A stretch of 58,779 nucleotides of DNA from Oscillospiraceae bacterium (GTDB lineage: Bacteria; Bacillota; Clostridia; Oscillospirales; Acutalibacteraceae). The stretch spans positions 1-58,779 of the forward strand of contig JAIRXU010000036.1 in assembly GCA_031268095.1 (NCBI GenBank). Reading direction: 5' to 3'. A model generated the notes under the pieces. That model saw nothing but the letters and a program-made list of their open reading frames with translations. It had not been told where the DNA came from and did not search any database. This document shows positions 32,335-41,213 of this stretch, one piece after another. A program made the position numbers and the translations under genes. How positions within the stretch are numbered: the first letter of the stretch is position 1; each line of letters opens with the position of its first letter.

Positions 32335-32895
32335 TTATCCCAACTCGACGATGGTGATCGCGTCAGCGCCGAAACCGGTCTGCTTGATTAAAATTTCCTT
32401 GATTTGCAGTGCCGTCGCACTGTCGATTCCCGTCGTGCCCAGCACCACCTCCACTGCGGCGTCGCTGATCATTACCAGGCATTCGCCGCCGGTCTTCGCG
32501 GTGATCAGAGATTCGCAGTCGCTCTCCTGCTTGATGTTTTTCGCCAGCTGCTCCAGCGCCGCCGTTGCGTCAGAGACCGCCTTGCTGTCCGCCTTGCCGC
32601 CGGTGATGACAGCGTTGAGCGTTTCTTTCGCCTCGTCGTGGGCGGCGGAGCGCTTGAGCTTCGCCCCGGCGAAATATTCGCTGCTTTTGGAGCTATAGGG
32701 ATTATGGACGTAGAGGGAGTCGCCCAGGTGCGCGTCGTCTGCGTCCTCCGCCTTGTTGACACTGGTGGTCTTCTTGACGGAGGCGTCGGCCTGAACGTTG
32801 GGCTTTGTGTAATACCAGTTGATGAACACCGCCGCGCCCAGCGCCAGCACCAGAGTCGCCATGATCAGCTGCCGTTTTTTCAATAACTTTTTCAT
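32335..32895 (-). CDS. spoIIIAH: Stage III sporulation protein AH
   Basis: The ATG at 32895 with AGGAGG upstream gives 186 residues; longer frames lack a site. A basic N-terminus and one TM helix (about residues 11-28) are followed by an acidic linker and a C-terminal ring-building domain (ESLITAKTGGECLVMISDAAVEVVL). In Bacillus this mother-cell protein spans the space between the two forespore membranes and binds forespore SpoIIQ. It is the last gene of the operon and slightly apart (115 bases) from spoIIIAG, as often seen. Confidence 0.9.
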   Translation of the reverse strand: MKKLLKKRQLIMATLVLALGAAVFINWYYTKPNVQADASVKKTTSVNKAEDADDAHLGDSLYVHNPYSSKSSEYFAGAKLKRSAAHDEAKETLNAVITGGKADSKAVSDATAALEQLAKNIKQESDCESLITAKTGGECLVMISDAAVEVVLGTTGIDSATALQIKEILIKQTGFGADAITIVELG

Positions 32896-33010
32896 TGGAA
32901 AACCTCCTGCGATACTAAAATTATGCCAAAGCTGTTGATCAGCCTGGGGGATAGGGGAAAGGGGCCGTTTGATCCGGTAAAAACCAAAGCGGGGGACGTT
33001 TGCAAAGGCG

Positions 33011-33592
33011 CTATTCATATGCCGAGATCAGCGCGACGCTGACTTTGTTGCTGCCGACGCCCAGCACGGATGTGACGGCGTCGGTAATGTTCTGCCGGAC
33101 GGTCAGGTCGTTGGCCCCCTCGCAGAGAATCGCTACACCCCGGACCTTCGGCTCCAGCATTTTGAGCACCAACCCCTGCGCGCTGCTGCCGCTGCCGACG
33201 ATGACGTACTGTTGCTCGGCGGTTAGCCGCTGGGAACCGTCGGCGCCGCTGCTCTGGTCAGTTTTGCCCTGGGTGGCGTAGATCGGCTCGTTGCCGCAGT
33301 CCATGGTCAGCATCACCTTCGTCCGCCCCGCCCCGGCGATGGCCCCGATCAATTCCGTCAGCCGCTGCTCAATCCCGGCTTCGTAGTCGCTCAGGTCCAG
33401 CTGGATGCTTTCGCCGGCGGAACCGGAGGCGTTTTTTTTTGTTCCGGTTTTTCCGCCGGGCAGCGACGTGACGCACAGCAGCACCAGACCCACTAATCCC
33501 GCCGCCAAAACCAGCGCCTGCCAGCGGCTGAGCTTCCATTTTTGCAGCAGCGCAGCCAGCCCTTTTGGTTCCTCCGTGATCGCTTGTTTCAT
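33011..33592 (-). CDS. spoIIIAG: Stage III sporulation protein AG
   Basis: The 193-residue protein has one TM helix near residues 24-44 and the conserved region YEAGIEQRLTELIGAIAGAG ... RTKVMLTMDCG, a ring-building motif of the secretin-associated type. In Bacillus, SpoIIIAG forms a large ring in the mother-cell membrane around the forespore. Its start overlaps the spoIIIAF stop by four bases. Confidence 0.93.
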   Translation of the reverse strand: MKQAITEEPKGLAALLQKWKLSRWQALVLAAGLVGLVLLCVTSLPGGKTGTKKNASGSAGESIQLDLSDYEAGIEQRLTELIGAIAGAGRTKVMLTMDCGNEPIYATQGKTDQSSGADGSQRLTAEQQYVIVGSGSSAQGLVLKMLEPKVRGVAILCEGANDLTVRQNITDAVTSVLGVGSNKVSVALISAYE

Positions 33593-34077
33593 GGATTGCC
33601 CATCTCCTGTTCTGTCCCGACGATGAGGTCCACGTCCAGCCCCGTCGCTTCCCGGATCGCCGTGCGCAGTTTTTCTGTCGAATATCCCCCCGCCGGCAAA
33701 CGGACCGTCACTGCTTCAATGTTTATGCTGCCGTCGGACAAAATATCCGTCCGCACGGAAATTTGTCCGCGTCCCATGTCCACACCCTGAGACTCTAGGA
33801 CTTCCCGGATTTTTTCGGCAATGGCCTCGTCCGTCTGGCTGTGCAGAGCGTCCTGGAGCGCGCCGATGGTGGGGGCCCCGTCCGGCTCCGGAGCGGAAAA
33901 GTCTAAGGCGAGCCCGTTCTTTTGGAAAAAAGGCGAGAGGAACGCCGCCAGCAGGAAAACGGCGACCACTGTCCGCACCGCCTTTTGCACCGAGCCCTTC
34001 GGCGCCATCAGCCAGACCAGCCCGCCGGCCAGCGCCGAGAGCGCTACGCAGGTTGCCCAGGAACGAATGGTGTCCAT
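33589..34077 (-). CDS. spoIIIAF: Stage III sporulation protein AF
   Basis: The ATG at 34077 follows GGAGG and gives 162 residues starting MDTIRSWATCVALSALAGG. Two TM helices lie in the first ~55 residues, followed by a soluble domain (REVLESQGVDMGRGQISV ... IEAVTVRLPAGGYST) that shares the ring-building fold of SpoIIIAG/AH. Part of the mother-cell SpoIIIA channel. Confidence 0.92.
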   Translation of the reverse strand: MDTIRSWATCVALSALAGGLVWLMAPKGSVQKAVRTVVAVFLLAAFLSPFFQKNGLALDFSAPEPDGAPTIGALQDALHSQTDEAIAEKIREVLESQGVDMGRGQISVRTDILSDGSINIEAVTVRLPAGGYSTEKLRTAIREATGLDVDLIVGTEQEMGNP

Positions 34078-34128
34078 GGAAAAATCCTCCGATCTTTGCC
34101 AATACTTTTTCATGGGGCGGGGATCTTT

Positions 34129-35286
34129 TTAGTTGCTTTTAATCGACAGCACCAATCCCGTAGAAAGGATCAGCAGCGCGGCGTTGAAGATCACGCAGGC
34201 CCCGAGGATGGAGACCGCGTAGCCAACGCTCTGGAACATCGACTGCGTCGTGTCCAGCTTCATCAGCCCCGATGCCGCCGCCAGCAGTTTCAGCAGGAAG
34301 GACCAGAGCAGCAGTTGGAGCAGCACCGGAGCATAGAGCAGCGCCGCCGCCAGCAGAGCGAAACCGCCCACCGCGCCTTTCACCAGCGAGATGCTGCTGA
34401 GAATCGCCCCGCAGGCCTCGCTCAGCGCCGACCCTACCACTGGGACGCTCCCGACCAGCACCTTGACGCCCCGCACCGTCATCGCGTCCGCCGTATTGGC
34501 AATCAGGCTCTTGATGCTCAGCAGCGCGGAGAAAAGTCCTGCCAGCACCGCGAAGGTCCCGATCACCGCCTTCTTGATCAGCTCGGCAAGGGAAGAAAGC
34601 TTGGTGTCCGGCGTTGCCGTATCCACCAGGCTCAGGCCCAGTACAATCCCCGTGCACGGGACGATCACTCCGTCCGCCAGCTGCGAAAGCCCCTGCGCCG
34701 CCGCGAAGGCCATACTGTGGTAACTCAGCGCCAGGGTGGGGTTCCCCGTTGCTGTGATAATCCCCGCCAAAATGGGGATCAGCAGCAGCGAAAAGTCGCA
34801 TCCCGCCCGGACAGCCGCCCCCGCCGCTTTCATCAGCTCCGTCAGCCCTGGCAGCATCACCATCAGCGCCAGCATGCTCCCCGTGACCTCCACCGCCCGC
34901 AGCAACTTTTCGTCGTCCGGCAGCAGACTCCCCGCCGCCGAAATCATTATCATCAGTCCCGCCGCCAGCGCGCCGCTGCGCAGCGCCGCCCCGGATCCGC
35001 CCTGGAGCATGTGCAGTAGGATGGTAATAATGTCCTGCGGGGAAGTGTTCAGGATGCCATACAGGTCCATTTGATCCAGTCCCGCCTGCGCCAAGGCATC
35101 TTGTGTGTCTTCCGGTAGCGCGCGGTAGAGCGCCTCCGCGCCGCTGGCTTCTAATTGCTGCCCGTAACTGTCCGGCAAAGCCTGTCCCTCCGAGGGATCC
35201 TCTTCCAGCGCCGCGGCGGCCATCCCCAGCAGCAGGGTCAATCCCAAGGCCAGCGCCGCCGCCAACAGTCTCCGTCCCCTGCCCAT
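34129..35286 (-). CDS. spoIIIAE: Stage III sporulation protein AE
   Basis: I prefer the ATG at 35286, which gives a typical signal peptide (MGRGRRLLAAALALGLTLLLG) and 385 residues, close to the usual ~390; an ATG at 35334 overlapping the spoIIIAD stop is the alternative. The protein is polytopic with about seven hydrophobic helices after a soluble outer segment (the DLYGILNTSPQDIITILLHML region). SpoIIIAE is a membrane component of the SpoIIIA feeding channel. The downstream gap to spoIIIAF is 51 bases. Confidence 0.93.
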   Translation of the reverse strand: MGRGRRLLAAALALGLTLLLGMAAAALEEDPSEGQALPDSYGQQLEASGAEALYRALPEDTQDALAQAGLDQMDLYGILNTSPQDIITILLHMLQGGSGAALRSGALAAGLMIMISAAGSLLPDDEKLLRAVEVTGSMLALMVMLPGLTELMKAAGAAVRAGCDFSLLLIPILAGIITATGNPTLALSYHSMAFAAAQGLSQLADGVIVPCTGIVLGLSLVDTATPDTKLSSLAELIKKAVIGTFAVLAGLFSALLSIKSLIANTADAMTVRGVKVLVGSVPVVGSALSEACGAILSSISLVKGAVGGFALLAAALLYAPVLLQLLLWSFLLKLLAAASGLMKLDTTQSMFQSVGYAVSILGACVIFNAALLILSTGLVLSIKSN

Positions 35287-35326
35287 GACGTCCCTGCCTT
35301 TCTTGTGAATGGAAAAACGGTGCTTT

Positions 35327-35716
35327 TCACCCATGAATCAGCCCTACCGCCAGTTCCGCGATGCTCTTCAGCAGCGGCAGCGCCAGCGAGAGCACCAGCA
35401 GTCGTCCGGCTAGCTCGATGATATTGGCCAGCGCGGTCGAGCCGCTGTCACGGCAGACGTCCGCGGCGATCTGCGTCGTGACGCAAATCCCCAGTGCCTT
35501 GGCCAGCAGAGAGAAGCCCCCGCTGCCGCCCGTTCCCGCGAAAGAGAGCATCCCCTCCAGCGCGGCCAGCAAGTCCTGCGCCAGGGAAAGCAGCAGCGCG
35601 CAGACCACCGCCACGCCGCCCAGCTGCACGAATACCGCATAGTCCGGCCGAACCTGACGGACGATCAGCGCGGTCACCGCCGCGAGGATTCCCGCGCCGA
35701 CCAATTTCAACAACAT
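35327..35716 (-). CDS. spoIIIAD: Stage III sporulation protein AD
   Basis: A 129-residue membrane protein with four TM helices and the conserved core GFSLLAKALGICVTTQIAAD followed by VCRDSGSTALANIIELAGR. Together with SpoIIIAC it belongs to a family related to small membrane subunits of secretion systems. The start follows AGCAGGAACGGCT. Confidence 0.94.
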   Translation of the reverse strand: MLLKLVGAGILAAVTALIVRQVRPDYAVFVQLGGVAVVCALLLSLAQDLLAALEGMLSFAGTGGSGGFSLLAKALGICVTTQIAADVCRDSGSTALANIIELAGRLLVLSLALPLLKSIAELAVGLIHG

Positions 35717-35783
35717 AGCCGTTCCTGCTTTCTGTTGAGGCTTTCTGTTCCGGACGGGCGGGGCCGCTCAGACCGCCCGCCCG

Positions 35784-35972
35784 TCAGAACAGCCCCTGGA
35801 CGCTGTCCAGCAGCGCGGTCAGCTGAGGTAAGAGCATCATGATGATGATGACCACCCCGGCCAGGACCGTCAGCATGGCGTATTCCTCACGTCCGACCTT
35901 CGAAAGAATCTGATGCAGCACCGCGACGATCAGCCCGACCCCCGCGATCTTCAGAACAATGTCAAAACCCAT
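35784..35972 (-). CDS. spoIIIAC: Stage III sporulation protein AC
   Basis: A 62-residue two-TM protein, MGFDIVLKIAGVGLIVAVLH onward, with the family motif QILSKVGREEYAMLTVLAG between the helices. It is a short paralogue of SpoIIIAD and a mother-cell membrane component of the channel. The start follows AAGGCAGGGATACCAG. A GC-rich hairpin lies between this gene and spoIIIAD. Confidence 0.94.
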   Translation of the reverse strand: MGFDIVLKIAGVGLIVAVLHQILSKVGREEYAMLTVLAGVVIIIMMLLPQLTALLDSVQGLF

Positions 35973-36008
35973 CTGGTATCCCTGCCTTTATGAGAAAATT
36001 CCGGTATT

Positions 36009-36512
36009 TCATACTAACAGGATCATCAGCGTCAGCCCCGCCAGGATCCCCAGCAGCAGCCGCGCCTTGCCTTGGCTGTTCCGGCGCTGCTGCGCCCGGT
36101 CGAGCAGTTCCCGCGTCAGTTCTTCGTGCAGCAGCAGGCCTTCCCGCTGCCCGGCGGCGTCTGTTGTCCCCAGCAGGTCTCCCAGCGAGAGCAGGATCCG
36201 GCGGTCCTCGTCCCGCAGCCCGTCGAAGGCTTTGGCGCCCGCAGCCTGCCGCCAGGCAGAGGGGAAGGGAAGTCCTGCCCGCATCTTCGCCAGGCACTGG
36301 GGCAGGAAAGATGGCGCCTGTCCCTGGGCGCAGAGCTGCTCCACCAGCGGGAGCATCGGCGCCCGGCTGAACTGCATCTGGGTACGCAGGGATGAGATCA
36401 TCCGCAGGGCCGCTTCCAATTCCCGCACCCGCAGCGAAAGATTCCGCTGGCCCAGCGCCCCGGCCATCCCGCAGGCGAACATCAGCAGTCCCAAGGCCGC
36501 GAATCGTATCAT
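36009..36512 (-). CDS. spoIIIAB: Stage III sporulation protein AB
   Basis: A 167-residue membrane protein with an N-terminal TM helix, a central helical domain (LRVRELEAALRMISSLRTQM) and a C-terminal TM helix (ARLLLGILAGLTLMILLV). The fold is related to GspF/PilC-type platform proteins. The start overlaps the spoIIIAA stop by four bases (ATGA), which couples the two. Confidence 0.93.
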   Translation of the reverse strand: MIRFAALGLLMFACGMAGALGQRNLSLRVRELEAALRMISSLRTQMQFSRAPMLPLVEQLCAQGQAPSFLPQCLAKMRAGLPFPSAWRQAAGAKAFDGLRDEDRRILLSLGDLLGTTDAAGQREGLLLHEELTRELLDRAQQRRNSQGKARLLLGILAGLTLMILLV

Positions 36513-37495
36513 ACAATGACCATCCTTTCCGGTGTTCCCGTTTCGTGCAGAGGGCGCAGTTCCGCAATCTGGCAGGGATCTTTCGGCCCGGCCAGCGCGC
36601 AGCCCCAGCCGAAGCCCCCGGTTTCCAGCAACTGCCGCGTCACAGGGCGGGCCGCCGCCTCGGCCAGGGAGCCCGCATGGACCGATACGGCGAAGGATAC
36701 CCCCGCATACAGCCCGGCGGCGATGGCCGCCGCGTCTTCCTCGCCGCCCAGTTCGTCGCAGAGAATGATTTCCGGGGAAAGGGAGCGCAGCGCGAGCAGG
36801 ATGCCTTCCCCCTTTGGGTAGCCGGTGAGGACGTCCGTGCCCGCCCCAATGTGGCAGCAGGGAATGCCGTCCCGGCTTCCCGCCAGCTCGCCCCGCTCGT
36901 CAATGATCACCGTCCGCACATAATTGCCGCACAGACCGTCTGACAGCCGGACCGCCAAGTCCCGCAGGAGCGTGGTTTTGCCGCTCCCCGGCGCGCCGGC
37001 CAGCAGCAGCCCCGGCAGCTGCCCGTTCCGGTAGATCTTCTCGCAGAGCGCTTTCGCCGCCCCGGGGATCTCCCGGGCAACGCGCAGGTTGATGGAGGAG
37101 ATGTTCCGTACGGAGACGACGCCGCCGCGCTCTGTCACCGCCGTGCCGCAGATCCCCGCCCGGTGTCCGCCGGGGAGCGTCAGAAAGCCCCGGGCGACGT
37201 CTTCGGTGTAGCTGTGGACCGAGTAGCCGCACAGGCAGCGGAATACCTCTGCCACCTCTTGCGCGCTCAGGCGCAGGCAGGGATCCGGCAGCAGCGCGGT
37301 GGGCCGTCCGGCGGCGGTGAAAAAAATCGTCCCTTCAGCGGCGGTCAGCCGCAAAGGCCCTCCCGCCCGCATGCGAATTTCCCTTGTCCGGCAGCGCAGT
37401 TCTTCTGGAACCCCGGCCAGCCGTTCCTGGAGGAAGGGGGGGAGGTGTGCCGCTGCTTCGTCGAAGGGCCGCGCCCCCAGCGAAAGTATCGCCAT
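36509..37495 (-). CDS. spoIIIAA: Stage III sporulation protein AA (secretion-type ATPase)
   Basis: The ATG at 37495 with GGAGG upstream gives 328 residues, the usual length; a frame reaching 37657 has no site. Walker A is GAPGSGKTTLLRDL (about residues 167-180) and the Walker B region is EIILCDELGGEEDA. SpoIIIAA is the cytoplasmic ATPase of the SpoIIIA complex, related to type II/IV secretion ATPases, and is needed for sigma-G activity in the engulfed forespore. It is the first gene of the operon. Confidence 0.95.
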   Translation of the reverse strand: MAILSLGARPFDEAAAHLPPFLQERLAGVPEELRCRTREIRMRAGGPLRLTAAEGTIFFTAAGRPTALLPDPCLRLSAQEVAEVFRCLCGYSVHSYTEDVARGFLTLPGGHRAGICGTAVTERGGVVSVRNISSINLRVAREIPGAAKALCEKIYRNGQLPGLLLAGAPGSGKTTLLRDLAVRLSDGLCGNYVRTVIIDERGELAGSRDGIPCCHIGAGTDVLTGYPKGEGILLALRSLSPEIILCDELGGEEDAAAIAAGLYAGVSFAVSVHAGSLAEAAARPVTRQLLETGGFGWGCALAGPKDPCQIAELRPLHETGTPERMVIV

Positions 37496-37541
37496 GCTGT
37501 TCCTCCTTCCCCGGGCGTTCCCCCGAACCATTGTCCCAACA

Positions 37542-37570
37542 TGTCTATGCCGTCTTGTCCCGGGATATGC
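37542..37570 (-). promoter_or_regulatory. Sigma-E-like promoter of the spoIIIA operon
   Basis: On the minus strand GCATATC (37570-37564) and CATAGACA (37549-37542) are 14 bases apart. They agree in most positions with the sigma-E consensus (a KMATATT-like -35 and a CATACAMT-like -10), and the start codon lies 46 bases downstream. Sigma-E control of spoIIIA is established in Bacillus. Confidence 0.5.
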
Positions 37571-37648
37571 CTGCCTTGTCCCTGATTTTCGAGAGCCTGC
37601 CCCCAGGGAATGGAATGATGCGGAAATTGACAAATTTCCCGAAATCCC

Positions 37649-37677
37649 TTGCAACATTTTGCCAAGTGTGGTATTCT
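37649..37677 (+). promoter_or_regulatory. Promoter of the YfhO-type gene
   Basis: TTGCAA (37649-37654) and TATTCT (37672-37677) with 17-base spacing; a TATAAT just downstream (37677-37682) may also be used. The leader is about 70 bases and ends with AAAGGAGGCAATC before the ATG. Confidence 0.55.
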
Positions 37678-37753
37678 ATAATACAGTGCGGTAACCCTAA
37701 AGAAAACGAATATACATTCTTTTGCGCGTCAGAAGAATCCAAAGGAGGCAATC

Positions 37754-40700
37754 ATGAAGGAACAACTTTCCGCCGGGCAGCGGGCAGGCAGGCGCTTTGG
37801 CGGCTGGATCAAAGATAACGGGTATGTGACGCTGGCGTTCTTCGGCAGCGCGCTGATTATGCTGTTTGTGTGGTTCTGCTTCGAAATTATCCCCTTCGGG
37901 AAGATGACGATCCTGCGCATGGACCTCTACCATCAGTACGGGCCGCTGTTCGCGGAGCTTTACGAACGGATCGTCCAGCGCCGCAGCTTGCTTTATTCCT
38001 GGAATACGGGATTGGGCGGAGGTTTTCTGGGGAATTTCTATAATTACCTCTCCAGCCCGACAGCAGTGCTTTTGCTGCTTTTCGGGCACAAGAATACCAC
38101 CGAAGCCATTGCCATGATGATTCTGCTCAAAGCGGCGGCGGCCTCGGCGGCGTTTTCGTATATGCTGCGGCGGATGTTCGGCAAAAATAGCGCCGCCATC
38201 GCCGCTTTCGGCATTCTCTATTCCTTCTGCGGCTTCTTCATCGCCTATTACTGGAACGTGATGTGGCTGGACGCGATGGCGCTCTTCCCGTTGGTGGCGC
38301 TGGGGATCGACCTGATCCTGCGCAAGCGCAAGTTCATGCTCTACACCGTTGCCCTGGCCCTGACGCTCTTTTCGAATTATTACATGGGTTACATGGTCTG
38401 CCTTTTTTCCGTCCTTTTCTTTCTGACCCGCTTCTTCGCCGCCCATGCCATCGAATCCACGGTCCGTCCGGTGGAGAAGGAAGCGCCGCTTTGGGTGAGG
38501 CTGAAGGAAAACCGTTTCTTCCAGTCGGCCGGCCTGTTTGCGCTGGGGTCGGTCTTGGCGGCGGGATTGGTGGCCTTCGCGCTGTTGCCGGTGTATTTCA
38601 CGCTGAAGACTTCCTCGGCAACGTCCGGTACCATGCCGAAGGACTACGAGACGTATTTTTCGATTTTCGACTTCTTTGCCAATCACCTGGCGGACGTTGC
38701 CCCAACCATCCGTTCCAGCGGCAGCAACGTCATGCCCAACGTCTACTGCGGAATTCTGACGCTGGTGCTGACGCCCCTTTTCCTCTTTACCCGCAGCATT
38801 TCTCTCAAAGACAAGATCCTGCACCTGGCGCTGCTGGCGCTGCTGTTTTTCAGCTTCAACACCAATATTCTCAATTTTATCTGGCATGGCATGCATTTTC
38901 CCAACGATCTGCCCTACCGCTTCTCCTTTCTGTATTCCTTCTTGCTGCTGCTGATCGCCTACCGGACGCTCCTGCACCTGCGGGAACTGCACAGCCGGGC
39001 GCTGGTGGTCTCCGGGATCAGTTTGGCGGCGTTCATTATCCTGGCCGAGGAACTGCACAAGATTGCCCCTGATCAGCAGCACAACCTTGAAGATCTGACC
39101 ATTTACCTCAGCATCGCCTTTGCGGTGATCTATACCATTGTTCTGTTGCTGATGCGCAAGCCCCGTAAGTATAATATGTCCGCCCTGGCGGTGCTGTTGC
39201 TGTGCTGCGTGATCACGGAAACCTGCGCGGCCAGCACGAACAGATATCACATTTCCCAGCCCAAGTCGGACTTTGTTTCGGACCTGGGCGCGTTCCAGGA
39301 AGTCAAAAAAGAGATCGATAAGAGGGACAAGGGCTTCTTCCGCATGGAACTGTCCAAGCTGCGCGCCTATATGGATCCCGCCTGGTTTGATTACCCAGGC
39401 GTGTCCGTGTTTTCCTCGATGGCCTACGAGCGCACATCCAACTTGGAATCCCACCTGGGACTGCACAGCAACTATATCAACAGCTATATCTATGATCCCC
39501 AGACCCCAGTGTATAACGCCATGCACAGCCTCAAGTACATCGCCGACAACGCCGGATACAAAGACGTCCTCAATCCTCAGCTTTATACGGAATTGTTCTC
39601 TCACGACAAATATACTGTCTTCCAGAATAATTATACCCTGTCTGTCGCCTACTGGGTCAGCCCGCTGGTCAAGGACTGGAACCACGACAACAGCGATCCC
39701 TTCTTCGTCCAGAAGGACTACTGGCAGCGGGCCAGCGGGGCGGCTGAAGTTTTTGAGCGTCTCCAGTTAACGCCGGACAACGATTATTTTGACGCCAACG
39801 TCGCTACGTCTGACGTCAGTGAGGATTACGTCAGTTACTACGATGCGGATCCCGCGTCTGGCAATGCGAAGCTGCGTTTCACCGTCGCCGTCGAGACCGC
39901 GCGGAATGTCTATATTTATGCCGACAGCAACAAGATCGGAAAAGTGACCATTCTGCGCGCGCTGGATGAGAACGGCGACGCTCAGGTCAATGACGCCCGC
40001 GCCCAAGACAGCCCGTGCATCTGGGATTTGGGGGTGGTTACGCCAGACGAACCCCTCGTTCTGGAATTGAGCCTCAACAACGACGCCGAGGCCAACGGCG
40101 GTTTCTACTGCTTCCTCTACGGCCTCAATATGGACGCGTTTCTGGAGGGATACAATACCCTGCGGCAAGGGGAACTGCACATCATCTCCCATAAATCCGA
40201 CACCGATCTGACGGGGACCATCACCGCCCCAGCCGACGGGCTGCTGTACACCTCCATCCCCTACGACGAGGGCTGGCAGGTTACCATCGACGGCAAGCGC
40301 GTTCCCGCAAGCGAATACGTGCCCTTGGCCAACAAGGCGCTGCTGGCTGTGCCCCTGACCCAGGGAGACCACACCGTGAGCCTGCATTATGAACCCCAGG
40401 GGCTGCGCCTGGGCCTGCTGGTCAGTTTTGGAACGCTGGCGGTGCTGCTGTGCGGCTGGGGCGTCCTGCTCCTGCTGCGCCGGCGGGAGCGTCAGCGGGC
40501 CGCGTTCCGCCCGATTGCATCCTATGTTCCCAGCCCGGTACTCCGCCGCACAGACGGGGAGGATCTCCCGCCTCAGCCGGTCTTCGCGTCAGAACACTTG
40601 GATCCTGCTGATTTTTCCCTGGATCTTCCGGAAGTTCCCTTGAGCGAAGATACCCCGCCGGCGGATGACATGCCGGACCAAGCACTGTCTCCGGCCGCTC

Positions 40701-41131
40701 CGTCGGAGGATCCGCCGGACCAGGGAGCCCCGCTGGGCGCATTGGATGCACTGGAGCCGGTGGACCCGCTGGACCTGCCGGATCTTCCTCCGCCGCCGCC
40801 CAACGACGATGATATCCTAGCGCCCGTTTCCCAGGAAGCTTTGGAACGGATCCTGGGGATCCCGCCGCTGCCGCCCTCGACGGTTCCCCCCAACGATGAC
40901 GACATTTTGGGTGAGCCGCTGCCCGAGCCATTGCCTGTGGGAACGGAACAAGAATCCGCGCCCGCGGCGCCGCCGTCCGCGCCGGAGGTCCCGCCGCTGG
41001 AAGAATCGTCGGTCTCGCCGGAGCGCATCAACGCCATTTACTCCGATCTTCAGGCCAAAGTGGAGCGCATTGAGCGCGCGATCCAGGAGGAGGGAGAGGC
41101 CTTTGGGGTGGAGCCGCGCGGAGAGACCTGA
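37754..41131 (+). CDS. YfhO family membrane protein with an extra C-terminal tail
   Basis: The 1125-residue protein begins with a short cytoplasmic segment, then about 13 TM helices in the first ~480 residues (with RMDLYHQYGPLFAELYERI after the first helix, a hallmark outer loop of the family). A large outer domain follows (about 490-880), including the DGLLYTSIPYDEGWQVTIDG motif, and then a last TM helix (about 895-915). YfhO-type proteins are GT-C fold glycosyltransferases; the Bacillus member takes part in lipoteichoic acid glycosylation. The final ~200 residues are an acidic, Pro-rich tail with repeated DLPDLPPPPPNDDD and PPNDDDILG motifs, ending in a short coiled coil. This tail faces the cytoplasm and is not usual for the family. 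Confidence 0.88.
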   Translation: MKEQLSAGQRAGRRFGGWIKDNGYVTLAFFGSALIMLFVWFCFEIIPFGKMTILRMDLYHQYGPLFAELYERIVQRRSLLYSWNTGLGGGFLGNFYNYLSSPTAVLLLLFGHKNTTEAIAMMILLKAAAASAAFSYMLRRMFGKNSAAIAAFGILYSFCGFFIAYYWNVMWLDAMALFPLVALGIDLILRKRKFMLYTVALALTLFSNYYMGYMVCLFSVLFFLTRFFAAHAIESTVRPVEKEAPLWVRLKENRFFQSAGLFALGSVLAAGLVAFALLPVYFTLKTSSATSGTMPKDYETYFSIFDFFANHLADVAPTIRSSGSNVMPNVYCGILTLVLTPLFLFTRSISLKDKILHLALLALLFFSFNTNILNFIWHGMHFPNDLPYRFSFLYSFLLLLIAYRTLLHLRELHSRALVVSGISLAAFIILAEELHKIAPDQQHNLEDLTIYLSIAFAVIYTIVLLLMRKPRKYNMSALAVLLLCCVITETCAASTNRYHISQPKSDFVSDLGAFQEVKKEIDKRDKGFFRMELSKLRAYMDPAWFDYPGVSVFSSMAYERTSNLESHLGLHSNYINSYIYDPQTPVYNAMHSLKYIADNAGYKDVLNPQLYTELFSHDKYTVFQNNYTLSVAYWVSPLVKDWNHDNSDPFFVQKDYWQRASGAAEVFERLQLTPDNDYFDANVATSDVSEDYVSYYDADPASGNAKLRFTVAVETARNVYIYADSNKIGKVTILRALDENGDAQVNDARAQDSPCIWDLGVVTPDEPLVLELSLNNDAEANGGFYCFLYGLNMDAFLEGYNTLRQGELHIISHKSDTDLTGTITAPADGLLYTSIPYDEGWQVTIDGKRVPASEYVPLANKALLAVPLTQGDHTVSLHYEPQGLRLGLLVSFGTLAVLLCGWGVLLLLRRRERQRAAFRPIASYVPSPVLRRTDGEDLPPQPVFASEHLDPADFSLDLPEVPLSEDTPPADDMPDQALSPAAPSEDPPDQGAPLGALDALEPVDPLDLPDLPPPPPNDDDILAPVSQEALERILGIPPLPPSTVPPNDDDILGEPLPEPLPVGTEQESAPAAPPSAPEVPPLEESSVSPERINAIYSDLQAKVERIERAIQEEGEAFGVEPRGET

Positions 41132-41213
41132 GCTTCCGGCGCTGCCCAAAGGGCAATTTTACTGTGGGAATCGCAACGCAAAAACAAATATAGAAAGCTA
41201 GTGATCGGGAAGT

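Noticed and set aside
31134..32357. Second long frame on the plus strand inside the DUF6056-like gene
   Set aside because: It lacks hydrophobic periodicity and a ribosome site, whereas the other frame shows regular membrane helices. It would also run through the terminator.
37697..39685. Open frame of 662 codons antisense to the YfhO gene
   Set aside because: Low-complexity, His/Gln/Arg-rich product, no ribosome site, and it lies opposite a clear membrane-protein gene with a promoter and ribosome site. It is a by-product of high-GC codon use.
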